Assembly (NCBI GenBank): GCA_026419835.1
Contig: JAOAKQ010000003.1
Location: forward strand, 187,237 to 238,239
Origin: Sulfolobales archaeon
GTDB lineage: Archaea; Thermoproteota; Thermoprotei_A; Sulfolobales; NBVN01
Reading direction: 5' to 3'
DNA length: 51,003 bases
Shown: in pieces, positions 1 through 7,700 of the stretch
Numbering within the stretch: the first letter of the stretch is position 1
Layout: the number at the start of each line of letters is the position of its first letter
Notes under the pieces: model-generated
Databases searched by the model: none
What the model was told of the DNA's origin: nothing
The model's input: only the letters and a program-made list of their open reading frames with translations
Translations under genes and position numbers: made by a program

Positions 1-1
1 T

Positions 2-562
2 GTAATGGCCACTATATTCTCTATAGCGGCGGGAAAACTGGAAGCTCTACCCATAGCTCTACTATTCCTATTCCTCGGTTTAGTTGGCTCCGGATTTAAC
101 CCCAACTTAATCTCGCTATTCCTCATTCTAGTAGGAGCCGCACTCCTATCGATAGAGCTATTTCTAACACCCGGATTCGGTATTCTCGGAATAAGCGGTA
201 TAATAATGCTGAGCACCGGGTTCGCACTCCTACCCACCGGAGGACCTACGTATATAGCTCCGAACTCCGCCTTCGTAGCGCTATCTAGGTACGTAGCTAT
301 AGGAGTAGGAGTAGGAATCGGGTCATTCACAGCCTTCGTACTATTTAAAGTCGTACAGGCTAAGAAGCAGAGAACGTACCTCTTCGAACTTAAAGGAAAA
401 GTAGGAAGAGCCGTAGACCGTATTCCAGCGCGTGGTGAAGGATTTGTTGTAGTCGAGGGCGAGTACTGGAAAGCGTATTCCGAAGAAAATATAGAACCCA
501 ACTCGCTGGTAGTAGTGGTAGATAGGAAAAACGGTCTGCTAGTCGTTAAGAAGTACGGCTAG
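2..562 (+). CDS. NfeD-family membrane protein, C-terminal part (partial)
   Basis: The frame is open to the left edge of the window, so this is probably the end of a longer gene; the first ATG is at 5. The visible 185 residues hold several hydrophobic membrane segments (about 10-30, 35-55, 60-80 and 95-117), including a PGFGILG turn typical of NfeD proteins, followed by a soluble C-terminal OB-fold-like domain (about 125-185). Long NfeD proteins carry an N-terminal ClpP-class serine protease domain that cleaves stomatin partners; that part would lie upstream and is not seen. The stop is followed by a separate promoter for alba, so this gene likely ends its transcription unit. Confidence 0.7.
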   Translation, partial: VMATIFSIAAGKLEALPIALLFLFLGLVGSGFNPNLISLFLILVGAALLSIELFLTPGFGILGISGIIMLSTGFALLPTGGPTYIAPNSAFVALSRYVAIGVGVGIGSFTAFVLFKVVQAKKQRTYLFELKGKVGRAVDRIPARGEGFVVVEGEYWKAYSEENIEPNSLVVVVDRKNGLLVVKKYG

Positions 563-601
563 TTCTCGAAGACCTCAAGCCGAAGCGCGATACTCTAATA
601 A

Positions 602-635
602 GCTTATTTAATTTAAAGGTAGTCGTAGTAGGAGG
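602..635 (+). promoter_or_regulatory. alba promoter and ribosome binding site
   Basis: An AT-rich TATA-like stretch (602-615, CTTATTTAATTTA) lies about 25-35 bases upstream of a GGAGG Shine-Dalgarno motif (631-635), which is 5 bases before the alba ATG. Visible by inspection only. Confidence 0.55.
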
Positions 636-640
636 CTTTA

Positions 641-907
641 ATGAGTGAAGCGAGGGCTTATAAGATAAGTGTCGGTAGGAGATCTATTAGCGATTACATG
701 ACTTCGATAGCTATCATATTTAACCAGGGCGTTAAGTCGGTCGTAATTAGAGGTAGTGGAGATAACATACACAGAGCTGTAACTCTCTACAACGTCCTCA
801 AGTCCAGACTCGGTGATAGCATTAAGTTAGTCAATGTTAAGATAGGAAGTGAGAAGAGAGGGTCGAAGTACGTTCCCTACATAGAGATAGAGATTGAGAG
901 AGCCTAG
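641..907 (+). CDS. albA: DNA/RNA-binding protein Alba
   Basis: This 88-residue protein matches the Alba family in size and sequence. Alba is an abundant dimeric chromatin and RNA-binding protein of archaea whose DNA affinity is tuned by lysine acetylation. The N-terminus has the family pattern (ISVGRRSISDYM, then IIFNQGVKSVVIRGSG), and the basic beta-hairpin region follows at about residues 68-85. The lysine pair usual near residues 16-17 in Sulfolobus Alba is RR or absent here. The ATG at 641 has a GGAGG five bases upstream and its own TATA element. It is a single-gene unit between the NfeD gene and the HTH-10 regulator. Confidence 0.95.
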   Translation: MSEARAYKISVGRRSISDYMTSIAIIFNQGVKSVVIRGSGDNIHRAVTLYNVLKSRLGDSIKLVNVKIGSEKRGSKYVPYIEIEIERA

Positions 908-1006
908 AGTAAAGGCCTTGGCTGTTCTCTACAGCTAATTCGCACCGCTTCTTCAATACGCTTAAATCACATCACTGAGACCGCTTATAATCTGTGGTAG
1001 CTAGTT

Positions 1007-1735
1007 ATGCAGGGTCGGTGTTTCATAGTGATGAGCGTTAGTGAAAACATCTCCGGAAGTAGGTTAGCGTTTGCTAAGTTCGTAACCGCTAATTCTAGAA
1101 ATAGCTTCTTCTCGTCTCTCAGCATGGCGATCGGCGGGACTTTAGTAATCAACGTGCTACCGCTACCTAGTAGAAGAGAGTACATAGTCATAGCTAGACC
1201 TTCAGACAGTCTCGATAGATCTACTATAAACAGCTTAAGTGATAAAAAAGAGCATGGAAAAATTGAGCGACTTAAGGTCGTGAAATTCGGTAAGCACACG
1301 TACGTCTTGGCTTTGAAATCGAGATGCGAGTTCTATGATATAGCTGAAAGTAATAATATCGCGATTGTATCTCCGTATACGATAGCTAGAGGTACTAGAG
1401 TGTACTACGCAGCTGGGAGTTTAGCGGATCTAGCTAAGTACTCTGATGAACTAAGCTACTACTACGGGCATAAAAACGTTGCTATGAGTTTCGAGAAGGA
1501 CGTCTCGAAGATTATGAAGGACCTTGAGAAAGCTTTCACTAGCACTATTCTCTGGAACCTAACTCGGCGGGAAATAGAAGTTCTTAGAGCAGCGTACTCT
1601 ACAGGCTTTCTAAGTCATAGGAGATACGCTAAGATGGACCGCCTAGTAGATTTCTTAGGCGTGAAGAAACCTACTCTCAGTATAATGATTAGGAAAGCTG
1701 TCAATAAAGTTCTCGAAGAACTACTGGAAGTATAG
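1007..1735 (+). CDS. HTH-10 (bacterio-opsin activator type) transcriptional regulator
   Basis: The 242-residue protein ends in an HTH-10 DNA-binding domain (about 183-240): LTRREIEVLRAAY, then a recognition-helix region VKKPTLSIMIRKA. This domain is typical of archaeal Bat-like regulators. The N-terminal 170 residues resemble the beta-rich sensory part of such proteins, with no ligand motif I recognise. A TATA-like CTTATAAT stands at about 985-992. The start could be the ATG at 1007 or the ATG at 1031, the latter fitting better with the distance to the TATA box. It precedes a sugar-kinase gene by 73 bases, so control of that kinase is possible but not shown. Confidence 0.75.
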   Translation: MQGRCFIVMSVSENISGSRLAFAKFVTANSRNSFFSSLSMAIGGTLVINVLPLPSRREYIVIARPSDSLDRSTINSLSDKKEHGKIERLKVVKFGKHTYVLALKSRCEFYDIAESNNIAIVSPYTIARGTRVYYAAGSLADLAKYSDELSYYYGHKNVAMSFEKDVSKIMKDLEKAFTSTILWNLTRREIEVLRAAYSTGFLSHRRYAKMDRLVDFLGVKKPTLSIMIRKAVNKVLEELLEV

Positions 1736-1808
1736 AATCAACACAACACTAGCGTTCTCCAGGGTCTCGCACTATTAAGGTGTTTCAACACGTAGTTCGT
1801 GGAGGTGT

Positions 1809-3311
1809 TTGAAGATCAACATAGTATCCGTAGACCTCGGTACTACGAACGTAAAGGTCGCTCTAATAAAGTTCGACGAGAAGAGCGAGAAATTCGAAGT
1901 TCTGAAGTCTGAGAGCTACAGAGTGGACCCGGTGGTTGAAGGTCCTGGAGCCTACGAACACGGTCCCGGCCAGGTGGTTTCCTACGTAAAGCAGCTCGTT
2001 AAGAAGATTTCGAAGAGCGGAAATGTGGACTCCATAGTGCTAGCGTCGTATCTTTTCGGTTTAGCCGTGGCTGATAGTCGGTTGAACTATCTCACGAACA
2101 TAATTACGTGGATGGATGAACGTCCGTACGTCGTTCTCGGTGAGCTGCGTAAATACGCTAAAGAAATCTACTTAAGAACCGGCTGCCCCCTACTCCACAT
2201 CTACGCGCTGCCCAAAATTCTCTGGATAAAGAAGTACTCGAAAGATAAGTTCAATCAAGGTGCGTACTTTCTAGATTCCAAATCTCTCCTAGTCCACTCT
2301 CTAGCTGGAGAAGTAGTGACAGACCTATCATCAGCCTCCGGGACGTACCAGCTACTAAACATAAAGAGCCTCTCGTGGGATGATTTCGCTCTAAGTCTAG
2401 CCGGTATAGACGAATCTAACCTTCCCGAGGTTCGGGAGGGCTATGCGTACGGATATCTAAGAGAGGAAGTCGCAGCTGAGTTGGGGGTCGGTCGGAAGAC
2501 TCCAGTAGTTATCGGACTCTACGATGGAGCCTCGATGATCTACGGTATGAGTGGTTCTCTAGGTGGTGTCGGTATCGTTAACCTGGGAAGTAGTGCGATG
2601 ATTAGAGTTGTAGTTGAAGAACCGAGCATAGACTCATCTCCACTAATGCGATTTCAAACCTACTACCTAGTGGATAGGCGGTGGCTTGCTGGTGGAGCTA
2701 TAAATAACGCGGGCGTAGTTGTTGAGTACGTAATTAAGCTTCTATACGGAGTAGATACTAGAAGAGCCGAAGAATTCGAGAAAATTCTCGAGTCCGCTTC
2801 CTGCAGAGCTGAGACGAATTCGGTGACCTCCGTACCCCTAGTTCTTCCCGAGAGATTTCCATTTCTAGATTTCAATAGGAGAATGAGCTTCATCGGGCTC
2901 ACGCAATCTACACAAAAAGAGGACCTGGTTCTATCCACGGTCGAGGGAGTTCTAATGCTACTAGCCTACATTTCACGTAGTATGGAGAGTAGCGGGGTAA
3001 ACTATAGAGAAGTTAGAGTAGGGGGTAAACTAGCTAGCTATAGGTGTATTAGAGAGATGCTCGCAAATGTGCTGAATAAACCCGTTTATAGTAGTGTAGT
3101 AGCCGATTCATCGCATCTGGGGAACGTTCTACTATCACTCAAAGCACTAAAACACGTCAGCCAGCGAGAGCTCTACAGGCTAGTAGATAGCTCTATACTG
3201 AGAGCCGAACCCGCGTATCCTCGCGCAGAGAGAGTAGTAGAGTACGGTAAGAAGTTCACTGAGTTCAGCTTCGTCCTAGAAAAGCTGTATCTAAGACCGG
3301 ACTTCTTATAG
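1809..3311 (+). CDS. FGGY-family carbohydrate kinase
   Basis: At 500 residues this is a normal-length FGGY kinase, the family of xylulokinase, gluconokinase and glycerol kinase that phosphorylates sugars or polyols with ATP. The N-terminal actin-fold phosphate loop is clear (DLGTTNVKVALI from residue 9), as are the TWMDER motif, the second-domain IGLYDGASMIYG segment and the C-terminal substrate/nucleotide motif VGGKLASYRCI. The start is TTG directly after GGAGGTG (1801-1807), an unusually tight spacing. No pathway genes or transporter adjoin it, so the substrate cannot be assigned. An HTH-10 regulator lies upstream. Confidence 0.85.
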   Translation: MKINIVSVDLGTTNVKVALIKFDEKSEKFEVLKSESYRVDPVVEGPGAYEHGPGQVVSYVKQLVKKISKSGNVDSIVLASYLFGLAVADSRLNYLTNIITWMDERPYVVLGELRKYAKEIYLRTGCPLLHIYALPKILWIKKYSKDKFNQGAYFLDSKSLLVHSLAGEVVTDLSSASGTYQLLNIKSLSWDDFALSLAGIDESNLPEVREGYAYGYLREEVAAELGVGRKTPVVIGLYDGASMIYGMSGSLGGVGIVNLGSSAMIRVVVEEPSIDSSPLMRFQTYYLVDRRWLAGGAINNAGVVVEYVIKLLYGVDTRRAEEFEKILESASCRAETNSVTSVPLVLPERFPFLDFNRRMSFIGLTQSTQKEDLVLSTVEGVLMLLAYISRSMESSGVNYREVRVGGKLASYRCIREMLANVLNKPVYSSVVADSSHLGNVLLSLKALKHVSQRELYRLVDSSILRAEPAYPRAERVVEYGKKFTEFSFVLEKLYLRPDFL

Positions 3312-3352
3312 AATTCGTAGACGCTCAGTGCGAGTAGTGCCGACGCGGTACG

Positions 3353-3380
3353 CTACGCGTAGATATCGAAGATCTTCGAT
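3353..3380. repeat. Two adjacent perfect palindromes downstream of the FGGY kinase
   Basis: CTACGCGTAG (3353-3362) is a 10-base perfect palindrome. Two bases later ATCGAAGATCTTCGAT (3365-3380) is a 16-base perfect palindrome. They lie 42 bases after the kinase stop. They could be a protein-binding site, or a hairpin in the 3' untranslated RNA. No function is shown by the sequence. Confidence 0.6.
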
Positions 3381-3527
3381 CCCTTCTTAACTGTCTCAGT
3401 CTTCTATGGCTTTTTCGTAGATGTGCTCAGGCCTCTATCTAAGTTCATCTACAGCCCTAGTAAAGTCTACTACAGCTGGGTACCTAACCGTTGGCTGAGT
3501 GCGTATTTCGTATTTAAGGCTAGTTAG
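3363..3527 (+). pseudogene. Possible gene relic in the 3.3-3.8 kb gap
   Basis: A frame of 54 codons without a start runs from after a TAG to a TAG at 3525-3527. Its translation is protein-like, rich in aromatic residues, ending VPNRWLSAYFVFKAS, but I do not recognise a family. A second short frame after it (about 3561-3650) also reads plausibly (YEVLENLSTAQVAKFVEMGG). Either may be the decayed 3' end of a lost gene or chance. The overlap with the palindromes at 3365-3380 adds doubt. Confidence 0.25.
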
Positions 3528-3808
3528 GTTTCTATGCGTCGAATATGAAGTAGCATTAGTTTAGCTAAAGCAGTACGAAGTCTTGGAGAACCTGTCAACA
3601 GCTCAAGTCGCGAAGTTCGTTGAAATGGGTGGAAGTCCGCTGAGTCGGTAAAGTAGATAGAAGATCGAAGATTATCGCATTCGAACATGGATAACCTATT
3701 TAAATCTCATTAAGATGTTAGTTATGGGTTCTATGAAGAAATACTTGATTAGGCGTTAATGAAGGAATTCTATTAGACGACGTTTCTGAAAGTATTTAAC
3801 GTATAGTG

Positions 3809-3817
3809 TTTAAATAT
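3809..3817 (+). promoter_or_regulatory. TATA box of the 3.8-7.2 kb operon (leaderless start)
   Basis: TTTAAATAT is centred about 22 bases before the ATG at 3835, which would place the transcript start at or within a few bases of the start codon. No Shine-Dalgarno motif precedes the ATG, consistent with a leaderless first gene. Confidence 0.55.
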
Positions 3818-3834
3818 CAATTTAATCACGTTAA

Positions 3835-4590
3835 ATGGGAGAGAACTATTTGGAGCTAGCGGTACCTTCAGTAGAAGCGGGTAGGGATTTGAGGTACCAT
3901 GCGGTAGAGCTCCTAAGACTCTACAAGGGGTTGATGAAGTACAGAGAAATAGCGGAGTTAGTGAAAATTCCTCCTCCTGCGATTTGGAGGTACATCACGC
4001 TCAAGATCATGCCGAGCTATGAAAGAGCTGAAGACATTGTTAGAGCTCTCACTTCGAGAGATGTTGTTTCAAGTATATTAAAGAAGTACGTTAGATTCAA
4101 GGAGAACGCTATTGACATTAGTAACGTATTCAACAACGTGATGCTGCTCAAGGTTCTCGCGTACTTAGCCTACTACAATTTTAGCGGTAGTAACGTAGAC
4201 GTCGTTCTAACGGTTGAACTAGATGGAGTTCCCATAGCTACACTAGTAGCTGACTTATTCAAGTCTAGACTCGCCATATCGCGCAAGGGGATTCCTTTCA
4301 CATCCGATACCGTCTACGAAGCAGAATACATCTCTAGAGACCCGCCATCCATAGTCAGGCTCTACCTACCTTCCTCAGATCTTAGAAAAAACGAGCGAGT
4401 ACTGATAGTAGACGATATAGTTAGAACTGGTAAAACTACAGCTACTTTAATAAAGCTGATACGGAGTATCGGAGCTACTTTAATCGGAGTTTTCTCTCCG
4501 ATTGCTGTCGGAAGTTTGTGGCGTGAAACTCTTAGAGACTACCTAGACGTCATCGTAACGGTGCTTAATATCGAGGAGCGGATTCGATGA
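3835..4590 (+). CDS. HTH-phosphoribosyltransferase regulator (GfcR-like)
   Basis: The 251-residue protein joins an N-terminal helix-turn-helix region (about 27-72, ...MKYREIAELVKIPPPAIWRYI) to a type I phosphoribosyltransferase fold. The PRPP-binding loop is intact (VLIVDDIVRTGKT, 189-201). Archaeal proteins of this build, such as haloarchaeal GfcR, act as transcription regulators that may sense PRPP or a nucleotide instead of performing catalysis. It is the first gene of an operon: its TGA overlaps the ATG of the CitG-like gene. A paralogue lacking the PRPP loop lies at 34674. Residual transferase activity cannot be excluded. Confidence 0.75.
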   Translation: MGENYLELAVPSVEAGRDLRYHAVELLRLYKGLMKYREIAELVKIPPPAIWRYITLKIMPSYERAEDIVRALTSRDVVSSILKKYVRFKENAIDISNVFNNVMLLKVLAYLAYYNFSGSNVDVVLTVELDGVPIATLVADLFKSRLAISRKGIPFTSDTVYEAEYISRDPPSIVRLYLPSSDLRKNERVLIVDDIVRTGKTTATLIKLIRSIGATLIGVFSPIAVGSLWRETLRDYLDVIVTVLNIEERIR

Positions 4591-5453
4591 CATCGAGGAG
4601 CTCGAAAACGCGGAATCTATGGCGAAGTATTGCGCAGTCATTCGCATCAGCACTGGTAGTGGAGGTGATAGCTCCAAAAGTAAGTGGAGTTACAGCTACT
4701 GAAAGCATTAAGGGTATGACTTCAGCGGAGTTCGTACATACATCCTACTACATCTACGACAGTATAGAGAATCTCTATAGGGACGTAGGGTGCGTACCGC
4801 TCGGAAGAACTCTGCTAGACCTGATGGTATCGACTCTCAGAGACCCGTTGATTAGAACCAATACTTGTCTAGGCTACGGGCTGACGGCCATATCTCTAGC
4901 CTCGACCATACTCTACTCTCTTAGAGTATCCGACTGCGGTAATTTGAAGAACTGCGTTCTAACCGGGTATGGAAAATTTGAGGAATGTGCTAGAAGCGAA
5001 GACGCTGGCGACTTACTAAGAGCTGTACAGCTAGTTAATCCAAGCTACCATGGTGCGTACTACTCTCCCGAAACCTTGGAAAACGTATTTAAATTACTAC
5101 AAGAATCAGCCCTGTGGGACTTAGTAGCGTACAACATAGTAAGCGGGTACTCCGTAACTCTAGACCTCTATGAACGTATTAGAGTAGCTCAACCCGGAGA
5201 TCTCGTAGACTCTGTCAGCAAACTCTATAAATTCGCCGCTAGTAGGTACACGGACAGCATCTCATTTAAATCCGGTGGCATTATGCTCTCTAAGCTAGTT
5301 AAAGAACTAGCCTCCGCGCAGGTTTTAAGCGAAAGCGAAGTGCGGAACGTTCTTGTACGCAAGATCGGTGTGAATCTCGGCTCCATATCGGATATAGTAG
5401 CATCTTCTATAGCTTTAGCTCTAATTGAGTGGAGGCAGGGGGGTACCTCATGA
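4587..5453 (+). CDS. Triphosphoribosyl-dephospho-CoA synthase-like (CitG/MdcB family) protein
   Basis: This all-helical 288-residue protein has the landmarks of the CitG family: an EV...PK...G segment near residues 26-34, a helical stretch, then N-T-C-L-G (92-96) corresponding to the family's conserved NTxLG, and later LWDLVAYNIVSGY (about 177-189). Bacterial CitG makes the 2'-(5''-triphosphoribosyl)-3'-dephospho-CoA prosthetic-group precursor from ATP and dephospho-CoA; archaeal homologues lack citrate lyase and their role is unknown. Here the usual PKPG motif reads PKVSG, so activity is uncertain. It overlaps the neighbours on both sides by ATGA junctions, so translation is probably coupled. 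Confidence 0.6.
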   Translation: MTSRSSKTRNLWRSIAQSFASALVVEVIAPKVSGVTATESIKGMTSAEFVHTSYYIYDSIENLYRDVGCVPLGRTLLDLMVSTLRDPLIRTNTCLGYGLTAISLASTILYSLRVSDCGNLKNCVLTGYGKFEECARSEDAGDLLRAVQLVNPSYHGAYYSPETLENVFKLLQESALWDLVAYNIVSGYSVTLDLYERIRVAQPGDLVDSVSKLYKFAASRYTDSISFKSGGIMLSKLVKELASAQVLSESEVRNVLVRKIGVNLGSISDIVASSIALALIEWRQGGTS

Positions 5454-6031
5454 TCTTAGCCACCTCAAGGGTGGTACACCCGTATCAATTGAACTACGTA
5501 GCTACGGTCGCTAAGCAAGCTGAAGTAGACCTACTACTACTTGGTGGTGATGTAGTTATCAGTGAAAACTTTATTAAGGAGTTATCCAACATCGATATTC
5601 TGATGGTCTCCGGCGATGAAGACGATGTGCACACAATTAGATTAGCAAAGAAGTACAACGTACTACTAGATGGAAAGGTAACTGAAGTAGGTAGTGTCAA
5701 GATAGGTGGTATTGGGGCTATTAGCACCTCACTCAACTATTCCACGATCATGTCGAGTTCGGAGAAGATAGACGTTCTTCTAACCCATTATCCACCATAT
5801 GGATGTCTGGATAGGCAGCCTCCTCTCTACGTACCCTCAGGGCTTAAGTCTTTACGCATCCTACTTAAAACTGTGAGACCGCACACCATATTTGTTGGAC
5901 ACTCTTCAAGACCTTCAGCGGAGTACTGCGAAGGCGCTCTAGCAGTTGGTACGCAAAACCTACTAGTACTCGCAGACTCCGTTAAACCCGGGAGAATTAG
6001 ATTCGTACCTCTAGGTAGAATTTCTATTTAG
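5450..6031 (+). CDS. Calcineurin-like phosphoesterase fold protein with incomplete metal site
   Basis: I chose the ATG at 5450, which overlaps the previous stop (ATGA) and has the purine run GGAGGCAGGGGGG at 5431-5443; a GTG at 5429 is the alternative. In the 193-residue product GGD (32-34), the HYPP histidine (H113) and GH (150-151) of the metallophosphoesterase fold are present. The first motif, normally D-x-H, reads SRVVH; the usual GNxD reads GDEDD (55-59); the terminal GHxH reads GHSS. Several metal ligands are therefore lost or replaced, suggesting altered metal binding or a non-catalytic role. It sits in a four-gene operon. Confidence 0.65.
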   Translation: MILATSRVVHPYQLNYVATVAKQAEVDLLLLGGDVVISENFIKELSNIDILMVSGDEDDVHTIRLAKKYNVLLDGKVTEVGSVKIGGIGAISTSLNYSTIMSSSEKIDVLLTHYPPYGCLDRQPPLYVPSGLKSLRILLKTVRPHTIFVGHSSRPSAEYCEGALAVGTQNLLVLADSVKPGRIRFVPLGRISI

Positions 6032-6051
6032 ATTCCGAAGAGGTGCGGAAG

Positions 6052-7212
6052 ATGGATCGAGATACTAGGTGTAGAGCTGGTTTCCTAGTTAACCCTATAG
6101 CTGGTATGGGTGGAGCTGTAGGTCTCAAAGGAACTGACGGTCAACTCTACGTGGAGGCGCTAAGGCGGGGAGCGAAACCGGTGGCTCCAGCGAGAGCTAT
6201 GAGATTTCTCGATAGACTCCAGAAAATTGGTTTTAGTGGTATCGAGATCGTGCTCGCCGGGGGGGTTATGGGCTGCGGCTACGCGTTTCCTACTTTAATC
6301 GATAGGAAGTACACCTGCCTAGATATTCCCGCATCCGATGTAACGACAAGGGAAGATACTCTACGGGTCGTAAGAGAGTTTATAAATCTGGGGGTAGACC
6401 TGGTCGTCTTCGTGGGAGGAGATGGTACAGCTCGCGATGTTTTAGAAGCTAGCGGCGGTTTGGTACCTATTCTAGGCGTGCCTTCTGGTGTTAAAGTTTA
6501 CTCATCCGTTTTCGCTGTATCTCCCGAAGCGGCGGCGGAGATACTCCTAGATTACTGCAGAGGTGGAGGAGCTATTGAAGTTGGTGAAGTAGTGGATGTG
6601 GATGAAGAATCTCTCCACAGAGACGTCGTGGTCTTAAAGTCGTACAGCAAAGCGCAGACCATATCTTCAGAAAACCTGAGGGTCTCTACCAAAGAATTTG
6701 GTAGTTATGAAGACCTTGAGAGCGTAGCTGAACACTTCATAGCCGAAGTCTATAGACCTGAAGCGGTATTCATCCTAGGTCCTGGCTCAACTACTAGAGC
6801 TATAGCATCTAAATTGGGTGTAGAAAAAACTCTCCTCGGTTTTGACGCAGTTCTTAACGGTAATCTCGTCGGTAAAGACCTATCAGCGAGAGAAATAGAG
6901 AAAATAGTTAAAGATTTTAAAGATGTTTACGTAGTTCTATCAGTTATCGGCGGTCAGGGATATCTCTTAGGGCGAGGAAACCAGCAGCTAACACCGGAAA
7001 TTCTCAAGTTGTTGGGTAGGAATAGAATAGTAGTTGTTAGTCCGAGAAGTAAGCTCGCTAAGCTAAAGTATCTCCTTATAGACAGTGGTGACCCAGATCT
7101 CGATAGAGATCTCTCGGGCTACTACAGAGTCATAGTAGAATACGGAGAAACGTACGTAATTAAAGCGATCCCAGCATCAGACCCGGCAGCCTTGAAGTAT
7201 AGTCTATACTAA
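6052..7212 (+). CDS. ATP-NAD kinase-like protein (COG3199 type)
   Basis: The protein has the GGDGT nucleotide-binding motif of the NAD kinase/diacylglycerol kinase fold (residues 122-126 from this start), followed by GVPSGVKVYSSVFA and the C-terminal GPGSTTRAIASKLG and IGGQGYLLGRGNQQ segments typical of the longer archaeal/bacterial COG3199 proteins (about 370 residues). The true substrate of this group is not settled; NAD is one candidate. The ATG at 6052 with GAGGTG at 6040-6045 is preferred over the GTG at 6043. It is the last gene of the operon starting at 3835. Confidence 0.8.
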   Translation: MDRDTRCRAGFLVNPIAGMGGAVGLKGTDGQLYVEALRRGAKPVAPARAMRFLDRLQKIGFSGIEIVLAGGVMGCGYAFPTLIDRKYTCLDIPASDVTTREDTLRVVREFINLGVDLVVFVGGDGTARDVLEASGGLVPILGVPSGVKVYSSVFAVSPEAAAEILLDYCRGGGAIEVGEVVDVDEESLHRDVVVLKSYSKAQTISSENLRVSTKEFGSYEDLESVAEHFIAEVYRPEAVFILGPGSTTRAIASKLGVEKTLLGFDAVLNGNLVGKDLSAREIEKIVKDFKDVYVVLSVIGGQGYLLGRGNQQLTPEILKLLGRNRIVVVSPRSKLAKLKYLLIDSGDPDLDRDLSGYYRVIVEYGETYVIKAIPASDPAALKYSLY

Positions 7213-7259
7213 AGGCAGCCAGGCGCTCTACTCCAACCCGCACTCTCAAGCTACCCGCA

Positions 7260-7700
7260 TTACCGTAGAATAAACTTCCTTCTACTCCTCCACCAGACTA
7301 TGTGTCTTACCCCATACTCTCTCAATATCTTAGCTAGCTTTCTATCGGCCGTTAATACGACTACTTCTAAGTTCTTAGTGACTAGAGAGTACTTCAAAAT
7401 GCAGTCATCCGCTTTATCGCAATCCACCAGATCGACTACCTCTACACCTAGCCTACCTACTTCAGTTAATGCTAATCTCGCAGCTATTCCTCTACGCCCT
7501 CTATTTGAAGCCAACCTATCGAGTTCCTGAACGACTTTAGCTAGTAGTACTAATTTAATACCAGAACAGCGACTTCTAAGAACTTCAAGAGATTCTTCAA
7601 CTGGGTTCACTCCTTCAGCAACGAGGAGAAGAGCGCTAGTATCTAGAAGTAGCTCGCACCTATAGCGCTTCGAGTCAGTCCCGGACAACCCCCCATCCAA
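7260..7700 (-). CDS. PIN-domain ribonuclease-like protein (Fcf1/Utp24-like)
   Basis: This 146-residue PIN domain has the first acidic residue in LLLDTSALLLV (D20), then a conserved E (VVQELDRLA) and a D pair near KADDCILKYS and LTADRKLA, the usual four-acid metal site. It resembles the Fcf1/Utp24-like PIN proteins found beside aIF2-gamma in many archaea, thought to act in rRNA or RNA processing. Its ATG at 7700 lies within the end of the aIF2-gamma gene (26-base overlap); a TTG at 7688 would shorten that overlap. Confidence 0.8.
   Translation of the reverse strand: MDGGLSGTDSKRYRCELLLDTSALLLVAEGVNPVEESLEVLRSRCSGIKLVLLAKVVQELDRLASNRGRRGIAARLALTEVGRLGVEVVDLVDCDKADDCILKYSLVTKNLEVVVLTADRKLAKILREYGVRHIVWWRSRRKFILR

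Larger units (their letters stand above)
3312..3834. other. 523-base gap: palindromes, relics and a promoter
   Basis: No intact gene is seen between the FGGY kinase and the next CDS. The stretch holds the palindrome pair, two gene-like relic frames, and then from about 3690 an AT-rich region ending in the promoter of the following operon. Confidence 0.6.
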
